A stretch of 27,868 bases of DNA from JBHEMK01 sp046262635 (lineage in GTDB: Bacteria > Actinomycetota > Thermoleophilia > Gaiellales > Gaiellaceae), in the NCBI GenBank assembly GCA_046262635.1, contig JBHEMK010000077.1, positions 1 to 27,868 of the forward strand. The letters run 5' to 3'. Below are positions 14,505-23,600 of this stretch, piece by piece. Below the pieces are notes generated by a model, which was not told the DNA's origin, did no database searches, and worked only from the letters and a program-made list of their open reading frames with translations. Position 1 is the first letter of the stretch. Each line of letters opens with the position of its first letter. The translations under genes and the position numbers were made by a program.

Positions 14505-14534
14505 GGAGAGGGCGCGGGCGACCGCGCCCTCTCC
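14505..14534. terminator. Strong GC hairpin, probable bidirectional terminator
   Basis: GGAGAGGGCGCG (14505-14516) and CGCGCCCTCTCC (14523-14534) form a perfect 12-bp stem with a six-base loop. Only a short T-run (GCTTTC) follows on the plus strand, so it is a poor classical U-tract terminator, but it sits between two convergent operons where termination is expected. Confidence 0.55.
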
Positions 14535-14635
14535 GCTTTCACCGGACGCTCGAGGAACCGCGCAACGCAGGGGTTATCGCGGACGATGCCGAAGGCTCGA
14601 AATGTTCCGACGGTGGTCGGCGCGCCGGTTCGCCT

Positions 14636-16171
14636 CTACGGCGCGATCGAGGCCTGCGGCGAAAACGGCTCCCGCTTCGCTGCCAGGTCGACGAGATCGT
14701 CCAGCGACCGGTCCAGGTCTTCCGGGCGATCGACGGTGACGTGCGGGATCCCTCGGCGGCGACAAACGTCCGCGTAGACGCCCCCGACCTCGATGACGCC
14801 CCAGGCGACGGCGAGGTCGTTCTCGCCTCCGCGGATGAACGCAAGCCCACGCGCCTCACAGTGCCGCTCGATCGCGGCCGCCGGTGCGCCAGACGCCGCG
14901 ATGAGAAGCGGCGTCGCGCTCTCCCGACCCGCGTGCCCGTGCCACCATCCGTCGGATTCGAGGACCGGGTGCTCGAAGCGACGACCGGAGGCGAGCGAGC
15001 GGGCCATCGCGACCAGCGCCGTCGGCCGCGGCTCCCCGCAGGAGACGTCGAAGACACCGGACTCGTACCACCCCGGCGACTCCGTCAGCATCCGGTTCCA
15101 GCCCACGGCGCCGAGCAGCGACCACAGGGTAACGGCCCGGACGTCCGCGCCGGCGTCTCTGGCACCGTGCGCGGCCCGCCAGAGCTCGGCGATCCACCGC
15201 AGCTGCTCCTCGCGTGTCGACCCGTTCTGCGCCTCGGTCAGGGCAAGCGGGATTCGGTAGCGCTCCCACGCCTCGAGAAGAAGGCGCTCGGGTCCGGCGG
15301 CGCAGGCGTTGCGCGCCGCGAGCACGTCGACGTAGTTGTCGATGCCGTTGCCGCCAACGGCCTCGCCCGGATGGCGCGACGCGTCGTCGTCGATCAGGCG
15401 CTCGCTCGAGAGGTAGTGATTGAGACCAATCAGGTCGGGCGGGCAGGGATTCTCGAGGAACCACTGGAGCTCGTTCGGGGCGTCGAGTTGCTTCCACAGC
15501 GGGTGCGCCGCGTCGACGCGGCCGCACAACAGGTCGAACGTCAGCCAACGTCGCTCGTTCTCATAGTCGGCTTGGTACCGGAGCGCCGGCGTCGCGTGTG
15601 TCTTGCCGAGATCGTCGGTTTGGACGAGCCGCGCGTGCGGGACGATCTCGCGGATCGCCCGCATCGACTCGACGGTAGCCCGGCATTGGATGAGCAGCGC
15701 ACGAACGAATGAACGCTCGTCGCGCGCGTGCGGGTACCAGAACCCGTAGAGCGCCGAGAAACGCGCCGTCGTCAGCGGTTCATTTACCGGCGTCCAGTCC
15801 TCGACCCATGGATACCGCTCGGCGACGCCTCGTGCGTGAGCGGCCAGGGCGCTGACGAAGCCGGGGTCGAGCAGATTCGTCCAGCGAGGGCCGCTGCCGT
15901 GGTGCACGAGCCCGACGATCGGTCGAAGCCCAAGCGTGCGGATCCGCGTCAGCCGACGGTCGGTCCAACGACGGCCGCGCTGGGCCTCCCAGTGCACCGG
16001 ATAGCGGATCGCGGTGATGCCGAGCGAGGCGAAGCGGTCGAGGTCGTCGATCCGGCGGTTGTGGCCGGTCAACTCGAACTGGTCGACGTACCTGTCAGCG
16101 ACCCGAGCGACGGTGCACTCCGGACCGCCCCACAGCTCGAGCGGCGCGCGTAAGTGGCGCGGTTGCGACAT
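14636..16171 (-). CDS. Glycoside hydrolase family 1-like protein with C-terminal dTDP-rhamnose-reductase-like domain
   Basis: A 511-residue protein. Residues about 10-400 form a GH1-like barrel: YPVHWEAQRG, then DWTPVNEPLTTARF with the acid/base glutamate (Glu131), LIGLNHYLSSE, and ALTEAQNGSTREEQLRW where Glu313 would be the nucleophile; TLWSLLGAVGWNRM follows. Residues about 418-495 (TPLLIAASGAP, IERHCEARGLAFIRG, WGVIEVGGVYAD) look like a shortened RmlD/dTDP-4-dehydrorhamnose reductase-like Rossmann segment without a full nucleotide motif. It has no signal peptide, so a cytosolic role in glycan precursor handling is more likely than secreted hydrolysis. It starts 77 nt inside the end of the galactopyranose mutase fusion gene. 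The ATG at 16171 is preferred over an Arg-rich extension to 16261. Confidence 0.78.
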   Translation of the reverse strand: MSQPRHLRAPLELWGGPECTVARVADRYVDQFELTGHNRRIDDLDRFASLGITAIRYPVHWEAQRGRRWTDRRLTRIRTLGLRPIVGLVHHGSGPRWTNLLDPGFVSALAAHARGVAERYPWVEDWTPVNEPLTTARFSALYGFWYPHARDERSFVRALLIQCRATVESMRAIREIVPHARLVQTDDLGKTHATPALRYQADYENERRWLTFDLLCGRVDAAHPLWKQLDAPNELQWFLENPCPPDLIGLNHYLSSERLIDDDASRHPGEAVGGNGIDNYVDVLAARNACAAGPERLLLEAWERYRIPLALTEAQNGSTREEQLRWIAELWRAAHGARDAGADVRAVTLWSLLGAVGWNRMLTESPGWYESGVFDVSCGEPRPTALVAMARSLASGRRFEHPVLESDGWWHGHAGRESATPLLIAASGAPAAAIERHCEARGLAFIRGGENDLAVAWGVIEVGGVYADVCRRRGIPHVTVDRPEDLDRSLDDLVDLAAKREPFSPQASIAP

Positions 16172-18383
16172 CGTCCTCCGTCGCGTTGGTGCGCAGCCGC
16201 TTGAAAACCGCGAGCGCCTGCGCGACAACCTGGTCCATGTTGTAGTACTTGTACGTCGCAAGGCGGCCCACGAAGACGGTCGAGCGCTCCGCGTCGGCCA
16301 GCTGCTTGTACGCCTTGTAGAGCTCGTTGTTCTCGCGTCGGGGCACGGGATAGTAGGGATCGCCGTCGGCGCGGGGATGCTCGTAGACGAGCGTCGTCCT
16401 CGGATGACCCTGACCGGTGAGGTGCTTGAACTCCGTTACGCGCGTGTACGCGTACTCGTTCGGATGGTTGATCACCGCGACCGGCTGGACGAGCTCCGTG
16501 TCGAGCGTCTCGAAGCGGAACTCGAGCGAGCGGTACGGCAGCTTGCCGTATCGCAGGTCGAAGTAGTCGTCGATCGCGCCGGTGTAGACGAGGCGCTCGT
16601 ACGGGAGGAGGCCCTCCACGTCGCGCCAGTCCTCGTTGAGGAGGATGCTGAGGTTCGGGTGGTCGAGCATCCGCTCGAACAGCCGCGTGTAGCTGTGTAG
16701 CGGCATCGCCTGGTAGGTGTCGGTGAAGTAGCGGTCGTCACGGCTCAACCGAGTGGGCACGCGCGCCGCGACCGACGCGTCGAGCTCCGAGGGGTCCCGA
16801 TCCCACTGCTTGCGCGTGTAGTTGCGGAAGACCTTCTCATAGAGGTCGCGGCCGACCTTTGACACGATCGCGTCCTCCATCGTGAGCAGGGGCTCGCGAC
16901 GCTCGGCGCGCGCGGCGAAGAACTCGTCGAGTTCGAGGACACTGAGGTTCAGTCCGTACAACGCGTTGACGGTGTCGAGGTTGATCGGAATCGGGACGAG
17001 CCGCCCGTCGACGCTCGCGAGGACGCGGTGTTGGTATGGTCGCCACGAGGTGAACCGCGAGAGGTACTCGAAAACTTCGCGCGAGTTGGTGTGGAAGATG
17101 TGCGGCCCGTACTTGTGTACCAGCACGCCCGCATCGTCGTAGTGGTCGTAGGCGTTGCCGCCGATGTGGGGCCGCCGATCGAGGACCAGGACGCGCTCGC
17201 CGGCGGATGCCAGCCGTTCGGCGAGCACACTGCCCGCGAAGCCGGCGCCGACCACGAGCCAGTCATAGCTGCGGCGCCCAAACCGGCGCGACGGACGCGG
17301 GACGACGGCCTCGATCCGCTCCCACATGTCGGCCCAGGTGTAATCCCACGAGGACTCCGTCAGGAACGCGTCGGCGCGTCGCAGCCGCTCCGCGGCGGGC
17401 TCCGCCATCGCCTCCTCCACAGCCTCGACAAATGCGGCCGGACCGTCCGCCACTCGTACGAGTCCTGCCTCGGCGTACGGGCGCACGACGTCCCGGATCG
17501 AGGTCGACACCACGGGCCGACCGGCGGCGAGATACTCGGGCGTCTTCGTCGGGCTGATGAACCGCGTGGACTCGTTCCGCGCGAAGGGCAGCAGCGCCAC
17601 GTCCCAGCCGCGGATATAGGCAGGGAGCTCCTCGTATGGCTTCCCGCCGAGATAGTGGATGTTCGGCCGCAGCGGGAGCACCGCCGGATCGATCTTCACC
17701 ACCGGCCCGACGAACACGAGCTGCCAGTCGGGACGCAGGTCGGCGGTGGCGGCGACCAGGTCGAGGTCCATCCGTTCGTCGATCACGCCGAAGAACCCGA
17801 GGCGCGGCCGCGGAATCGCCGACTGGTCCGTGGGGTCGACACCGCTGTCGCGCGCAGTCGCGAAGTGCGCCGTGTCGACGCTGCTCGGGAAAAGGTGGAC
17901 GTTGGGATTCATCTCACGTTTGGCCTCGAAGAGGCTTTGACCACCTGTGAAAACGACGTCGGCGCGCGCAAGCAACTCGCGCTCCAGCTCACGCAGCTCC
18001 GCGGGAGCCCCGGCGAATCCCGACAGCTCGTCCATGCAGTCGTAAACGACGACCTGCGGACGCAACGCCCGCGAGAATGCGAGCGCCATCGGCGTGTAGT
18101 ACCAGAGCACGTAGTCCCGGATCTCGTGCTCTTCGACCAGGCGGCGGAGCAATCGCGCCTGCGCCGCTGTCCAGTCGGCCCCGCGGCGCGCGCGCGGGAC
18201 GACGATACGAAGGTCCGCCTCAGCCTCACGCACCTCGAGCGCCTCGTGCTCGGCCTCGACCGGCTCCTCGACGAAGAAGACGCGCCGCTCGCGCGCGCAG
18301 CGGCTGAGCAGATGCTGCGGGCGCTGCCGAACGAACTCCCAGCGCAGATGCGAGAGACAAACGAGATCGAGCTGCTGCTCCAA
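16095..18383 (-). CDS. Glycosyltransferase-UDP-galactopyranose mutase fusion
   Basis: A 762-residue two-domain protein. Residues about 1-365 form a GT-B glycosyltransferase: LSHLRWEFVRQRPQHLLSR at the N terminus, VVVYDCMDELSGF, LGFFGVIDERMD, and SPTKTPEYLAAGRPVVST (about 277-294), the nucleotide-sugar-binding region. Residues about 372-740 are UDP-galactopyranose mutase (Glf): the FAD motif YDWLVVGAGFAGSVLAERL, then GGNAYDHYD, KYGPHIFHTN, YTRKQWDRDPSELD, and the C-terminal FVGRLATYKYYNMDQVV. Glf converts UDP-galactopyranose to UDP-galactofuranose; the attached transferase may use that product or make the acceptor. The start is TTG at 18383 with a Shine-Dalgarno AGGGAGGGG seven bases upstream. 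Its end overlaps the GH1-like gene by 77 nt, indicating one transcript. Confidence 0.9.
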   Translation of the reverse strand: MEQQLDLVCLSHLRWEFVRQRPQHLLSRCARERRVFFVEEPVEAEHEALEVREAEADLRIVVPRARRGADWTAAQARLLRRLVEEHEIRDYVLWYYTPMALAFSRALRPQVVVYDCMDELSGFAGAPAELRELERELLARADVVFTGGQSLFEAKREMNPNVHLFPSSVDTAHFATARDSGVDPTDQSAIPRPRLGFFGVIDERMDLDLVAATADLRPDWQLVFVGPVVKIDPAVLPLRPNIHYLGGKPYEELPAYIRGWDVALLPFARNESTRFISPTKTPEYLAAGRPVVSTSIRDVVRPYAEAGLVRVADGPAAFVEAVEEAMAEPAAERLRRADAFLTESSWDYTWADMWERIEAVVPRPSRRFGRRSYDWLVVGAGFAGSVLAERLASAGERVLVLDRRPHIGGNAYDHYDDAGVLVHKYGPHIFHTNSREVFEYLSRFTSWRPYQHRVLASVDGRLVPIPINLDTVNALYGLNLSVLELDEFFAARAERREPLLTMEDAIVSKVGRDLYEKVFRNYTRKQWDRDPSELDASVAARVPTRLSRDDRYFTDTYQAMPLHSYTRLFERMLDHPNLSILLNEDWRDVEGLLPYERLVYTGAIDDYFDLRYGKLPYRSLEFRFETLDTELVQPVAVINHPNEYAYTRVTEFKHLTGQGHPRTTLVYEHPRADGDPYYPVPRRENNELYKAYKQLADAERSTVFVGRLATYKYYNMDQVVAQALAVFKRLRTNATEDDVATAPLTRAARAVGRSGVHRRSGR

Positions 18384-18438
18384 GCGTAGACCCCTCCCTG
18401 ACGGACACTCGACGGCAGGAGTCCGGGCCGAGTCGATG

Positions 18439-18466
18439 ACGATATCTCCTGCCGCAGAGGCGTCAA
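18439..18466 (-). promoter_or_regulatory. Predicted promoter of the glycosyltransferase-Glf operon
   Basis: On the minus strand TTGACG (18466-18461), a 16-bp spacer and TATCGT (18444-18439) fit a sigma70-type promoter with a TAnnnT -10. The predicted leader to the TTG start at 18383 is about 50 nt and contains the Shine-Dalgarno sequence. Confidence 0.5.
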
Positions 18467-18563
18467 ACGCCTTGCCTGCGGGGCGAGCCCGTTCTAGAGC
18501 TGCGGAATAACGGCCACTCGAAGCGGCTCATCCCGCGCTCCTCGTCCATCCGCCCGAAGTGTC

Positions 18564-19450
18564 TCAGTTCCGCGCCAGTCCCCTTCGTGCCCGGCGCAGA
18601 ATTTCGCCGAACGACCCGCCTCGTCGTCGGATCTCGGTGTCAATCTCTTGCCAACAGTCACGCATCGTTTCTCGACTGGGGTTCTGGTCGAACAGCTCCG
18701 CCCATTCCGCCGGCTCGCGCTTCTGCGTCTCCTCGGCCTCATCGAGCACGCGCTCCAGCACGCCCCGCTGGCGCACTCGTTCAAGCAGCCACGGCTGCGA
18801 TCGTCCCCGTCGAGCCTCCACCGTCGGGCGCCCACCCCGTGCCCGGCGCCGCCGCGCATCAGCGCCACGCAGTTGGCGAAGGCGCTCCCGGTTGAGGTCT
18901 CCACTGAGTAGCGGCGCGCAATCTCCTCGCGGTCGGCCCGCGCGGTCAACCCGGTGAGGTGTGGGCCGAGGTTCGCGTCGAAAAGCAGTGTGCTCTCGAC
19001 CACCTCGTCGGTGATCTCGCCGGTCCAGATCAGCCTCTCACAGAGATTGCAGTCGAAGGTCGCCTTGGCGGGGTTCCAGACCAGATGCTGGGAGGGCAGC
19101 CGCGGGCCGCCCAGATAAACGTGCCGCCCCAACTCGAAATCGGTGATCCCGTGTTCGACGAGATGGCAAGCGCCGACCGCCGCGCCGCTCACGGTCGGTG
19201 GCGACAGGAGGACATCCTCAACGACTGGTGGCTCACTGGTGCCGGTTGGGGCGGGGAACTGCGGCTCCGGCGCTTCGGTCGTCGCGGCCATACCGGTCGG
19301 TGTAGCGGACCCGGCCCAGGCGGCGGCAAACGCCGTCGGGCCTCCACCCTCTTCCGGTACCGGCCATGCGGACCCGGCTACCGCCCGCGCTAAGGCCTGC
19401 CGGACGACTGGCTGCATGCCGCAATGCGAGCTATCACGACATGCATGCAT
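18564..19450 (-). pseudogene. Unknown gene broken by a frameshift
   Basis: From an ATG at 19450 a minus-strand frame reads about 205 protein-like residues (for example GITDFELGRHVYLGG, FDCNLCERLIWTGE, TLLFDANLGPHLTGL, ADREEIARRYSVETS). Near 18830 it becomes Arg/Ser-rich out-of-frame sequence running to 18494. In the neighbouring frame from about 18822 to 18564 a convincing charged helical tail appears (LLERVRQRGVLERVLDEAEE, EWAELFDQNPSRE, SFGEILRRARRGLARN). The natural reading is one protein of about 290 residues split by a one-base shift near 18820-18850. CNLC might be half a zinc knuckle. I recognise no family. Two overlapping genes, or a sequencing error, are alternatives. The first 70 residues are low-complexity Pro/Ala/Gly and may not be translated. 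Confidence 0.45.
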
Positions 19451-19811
19451 CCACCAAACGCTGGCGAAGCGGTTTCAAACGGCAAGTCGTCTTCCGGATC
19501 GGCGTCGCCGACTGGCCGCTCCTCGAGCCGCGGCGCGCGAGCACGGCTCGATCCAAGCCGCCGTGCTCGCCGGCTTACGCGCGCTCGAGCCATAAAGCCC
19601 AGCTGAGCCGACCGACGCGCGTGACCCAGCTCCGCCCGCCCGCCACCGCCGACCGCTCTACTGCCAAGCCCTCACGGCGCAGCGTTCGACACCAAAGCGT
19701 GGCCTGGCGAGGCTGGCTTACCAGCCGCGCCGCCGTCAACAAATACGCCAAAACCCGCGGCTAGGTGACAGCTAGGCCGCGGTCTCCGCGCCACAGCGCG
19801 GGTTTGCGCCC
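19451..19811. other. Region with no supported gene
   Basis: Several short frames cross this stretch on both strands but all are Arg/Ala-rich with no recognisable motif, and none has a ribosome-binding site. I see no tRNA, repeat array or terminator. It may be decayed coding sequence. Confidence 0.4.
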
Positions 19812-20357
19812 TTAGGTCCGAAGAGGTAGTGGGCGTAAGGGTTGCGCCGCCTGTTCAGCTGCCGGCGCCGACCGCGAGCGCCTGTGGCGAGGCTTGCTTG
19901 GCCTGTGTCTTGAGCCATTTGATCTGGTGAGCGTTTCGCGATGGAGTTCGTCGACGAGCGCGAGCAGCTCGTGATCGCGCGTGGCCTGTGCGAGTTGGCC
20001 GGCGATGATCCAGCTGAAGGAGACTTCTTGCGCTTGCAGGTAGAGCTGCCGCAGCGAGCGCAATAACAGCAGGCCGGATTCGGGTCTGCGCCCGAGCAGT
20101 TCAGAGAGCTTGTGCCGCAGCGCCGCGGTGCTGGTCTCGCCGACTTCGCTGTCGTCGGGCGGTGGCAGCTGCTGCTCGTGGCGTTCGGCGAAGGGCCGGA
20201 TTGCCTCCGCGTGGCGGTGGCACTGCTCGGCGAAGCGTTTGCACTCGTACCAGATGTCGTGCTCCGCGGCGAGCCGCTCGCCGACCTTGACGTACTCATC
20301 CGCGAGTTCCTCTTCGGCCCGGTAGAGCTCACGCAATGCCAGGCCGATCTTGTTCAT
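19812..20357 (-). CDS. Hypothetical helical protein
   Basis: A protein of 181 residues from the ATG at 20357 (a GTG at 20369 adds four). The first 140 residues are strongly helical and charged (IGLALRELYRAEEELADEYV, IWYECKRFAEQCHRHAEAIR, SGLLLLRSLRQLYLQAQEVS, ATRDHELLALVDELHRE), with His, Glu and Asp spaced as in a four-helix, ferritin-like bundle, though no clear di-iron ExxH pair is seen. The last 40 residues are basic and probably disordered. No signal peptide or membrane segment. I do not recognise a named family. Both strands around it lack partner genes, so its role cannot be inferred. The amino-acid composition, unlike the Arg-rich shadow frames nearby, supports a real gene. Confidence 0.6.
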   Translation of the reverse strand: MNKIGLALRELYRAEEELADEYVKVGERLAAEHDIWYECKRFAEQCHRHAEAIRPFAERHEQQLPPPDDSEVGETSTAALRHKLSELLGRRPESGLLLLRSLRQLYLQAQEVSFSWIIAGQLAQATRDHELLALVDELHRETLTRSNGSRHRPSKPRHRRSRSAPAAEQAAQPLRPLPLRT

Positions 20358-20659
20358 CCGACACGCCACTGCGTCGCCATCGCAGGTGCCGCGGCGACAG
20401 GCAACTCGACCGAGCGCTCCACCAGATCATCGTTACCCGACGCCGAACACACCGACCGACGATCGACTAGATCGCGGTCGAATCCAAGAAGGGAAAAGCC
20501 GCCGCGAGGCCACGCGCTGCCTCAAGCGCTACCTCGCCCGAAACCTCTACAGGCTCCTCGAAAGCCCGCCGCCGACGACTTGACAAACATCGAAGCATCC
20601 CCACGCTCACGAGGAGGTTTAGCGTGCGGCGCAGGCCTACGACGGCGACGCGACCGCAG

Positions 20660-23600
20660 TCAGGCGTCGAGGGCCGCCAGCCGCTCCACCCGCTCGAGCA
20701 GCGGGCTTGCCTCTAGCCGTTCGAGGAGCTGGTGCGCCTCCACAAGCAGCGGATCCGCCTCCTCTCTCGGCTCCTGCGTGACCAGCCATTCGGCGTGCTC
20801 GAGCAACACCATCGCGAGGTAGAAGGGAAACGCCAGCTCCCGAAAGAGGGCTGCGGCGCGCCTGAACAGACGATCCGCCTCATCGGCGGCGTCGCGGGCG
20901 GCAGCGAGCCGGGCGCGGAAGCGCGACGCCTGCGCGTGCAGGAACTGAGGCGCGTGCCCGGGTGGAAGTGCGTCGACGATCGAAAGCAGCTCTTCTGCGC
21001 GGGAGACCTCGCCGAGGGCGAGCGCAGCCTCCACGGCCACGACAAACGACTCCTTCACCGCTTCGAACGCGATCCCGTTCGCGTGCCGAGTCTCCAGCGC
21101 CCGCTCGGCGCTTCGCAACGCGTGGACGTTCTCGCCTTGTGCGAACAGCAGCGCCGCTTCGGCGAAGTGCACCTGCGACTGCTCCTGAACGTCAGGAGAG
21201 GTCTCGAGCTCGGAGAACAACTTGGTGTTCCGTCTCGCGATCTCGAGGTGGCCACGGTTGACGTTCACCGGCACGATCGACGTGAGCAGCGTGGCGACTG
21301 CGATTCTCCCCTGCGACCAGTCTTCCTCCGGGAGCCATTCCGCACGCGCGAGTACGTCGTCCCAGTCGCCGAGGGCGAAGCTTGGGTACGCGAAACCTAA
21401 AAACGACCACTCCCAGTAGCGGTTGCCTATCCTGCGCGCCAGTGAGAGGCCGGCCTGGGCGAGCTCGTTCGAGTCCTGGTAGCGATCCAGTTGCGCCGTC
21501 AGGTCGGCGAGGTTGTAGTAGGCACGGAGGGCGGCGGAAGGCTTGTCGTGCTCGAGAGCCAAGTCGAGCGCGTTCCGGATGAGCGCCGCGCCCTCGATCC
21601 TCCGTCCGCCGGCGCTCAGGATCATCCCCTTCGTGTTCAATGCCTGCGCGATCGTCTCGGGAAGCAGGAGTGCCTCGGCGATCTCGAGCGCCACCTCGGT
21701 CCTCGTCAGCGCGAGGTCGCTCTGACCGGCGAAGTAGCTGAACCGGCCGATCTGCGCTGCGAGAGCCGCTAGGTCGGCGTCCGGCTCCTCCTTCGCGAGC
21801 AATACGAACGCGCGATCCATCTCGGCAAGCCCCTGCTCGATTCGTCCCCGCTCCCACGCGATCTCGGCCAAACGCGCCGCTACTCGTGCCGCCGGATGGG
21901 TGGCACCCGCCGATTCGAAGAGCGCGATCGAGCGCTCGAAGTGCACGGCGGCCTCGTCGACGCGGGCGCCGACAGAGGCCATTGTGCCCGCCTGCTCGTG
22001 GAGCTCGGCCTGCACGAACGGGTCGTCCGTCAGCTCGCTGGCGCGTTCGAAGGAGCCTTGCGCCTCAGCGTTCGCGGCAAGCGAAGCCGCGCGTTCGCCG
22101 GCCCGAACGAGCAGCTCACGGGCCTTCGTCCTCAGCTCGGCAGCGTCGGGATCATCGGGCGCAGCGCGGTAGGCGTCCAGGTAGTGAGCCGCGCCGACAT
22201 CGATGAGCTCGTCCTCCTCTGTACTTGGAAGTGAGCCAAGGAACTGTGCGGCAGCCACGTGCATCGCCTTGCGCCCCCTCTTGGAGATCGTCTCGTACGC
22301 GACCCGTTTGACGATTTCTTGCAGGAACGAGTACTGGCCGCGCTCGGGCGAGCGCGGATCGCCCTGCACCGAGATGATCTCCTTCTGCAGCAACCCGTCG
22401 AGGAGAGGCTCAAGCTCTGCCTGTTCGAGCCCGCTAAGCACCGAGGCGCCCTGCTTCGTGAACGTCCTGCCGAGCACGGCGCCGCACTCGACCACGCGAC
22501 GCTGCTCCGGTGACAGTGAATCGAGGCGCGCGGCGACGAGCGCGTGCAGCGTCTCCGGCACGTCGAGCAATTCGACGGCGCCGGCGGTGCGATACCCTTC
22601 GCCGTCGCGGGCGACGAGGCCGCGATCGAGCAGCATGCGCACCGTCTCGACGGCGTACAGCGGCACGCCCTCTGCACGATCGAGGATCCTCAGGCGCAGC
22701 TCTTCCGGCAGTCCCGGGACGAGGCCGGTCAGGAGCTCGCTCATCGCTGCAGACGAAAGAGGTTCGACGTACAGCGACGCGAAACTCCGTTTGCCGGCGC
22801 CCCAACCTGGCCGCTTGTCGGCGAACTCGGGTCGAGCGAGCGCGAGCACGAACAGCGGATGGCCACGGGACCAGTCGAGGAGGTACTCGAGGAAGTCGAG
22901 CAATCCAGAGTCCGCCCATTGCAAGTCCTCGAAGACGAGGACCGTCGGCGCCTGCTCCCCCAGCCGCTCGAAAAGGATCCGCCAGGCCGAGAAGAGGTTC
23001 TCTTCATCTCCCGGGCCGCCGTCTTCGAGGCCGAGGAGATGTCCGAGACGGGGCTCGACCCAGACACGCTCGTCCGCATCGGGAACGTACGTCTCGAGCG
23101 CGCGCTGTAGCTTCGTGCGCGCCGACGGGGGCTCTTCGTCTTCGAGCATGCCGCAGCGCATTCGCACCATCTCTGCGAGCGCCGAATAGGCGGCTCCCTC
23201 GCCGTAGGAGAGGCAGCGGCCGCGATGCCAATACGTGTCGAGCGCGAGGCCGTCAACGTACTTCTCGAATTCCCACGCGAGCCGAGACTTGCCGATGCCG
23301 GCGACCCCGCTGATCAGAACAAGCTGGGCCCGCCGCTCGTCCGCCGATCCATGGAACAGCTCTTTCACCAACCGCAACTCGCGGTCACGCCCGACGAACG
23401 GCGCCTCGAGGCCAGTGGAGCGCCGCGCGCCTCGTGCGCCCGCCACCACGCGCTGCGCGCGCCACAGCCGCACCGGCTCGACCTTTCCTTTGAGCACCTG
23501 CTCGCCCGCGTCCTCGTAGGCGATCGCAGCTTCGGTTGCGCGTTTCGTGGCCGTCCCGACGAGCACCCCACCCGGTTCGGCGACACTCTGGATACGCGAC

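Larger units (their letters stand above)
14125..14635. other. Convergent intergenic region without a supported protein gene
   Basis: This 511-bp gap lies between the ends of the plus aromatic operon and the minus glycan operon. It holds a tRNA-like remnant (14138-14208) and a strong hairpin (14505-14534). An open plus frame ending at 14478 begins inside the tRNA-like sequence; its last 45 residues (DPDAKCDYCVTATVGG onward, ending TCS) look more protein-like than the rest and might be the tail of a lost gene. Confidence 0.5.

Noticed and set aside
17028..18389. Long plus-strand open frame opposite the glycosyltransferase-Glf gene
   Set aside because: No motif, composition typical of an antisense shadow, and the minus-strand gene has clear domains, start and promoter.
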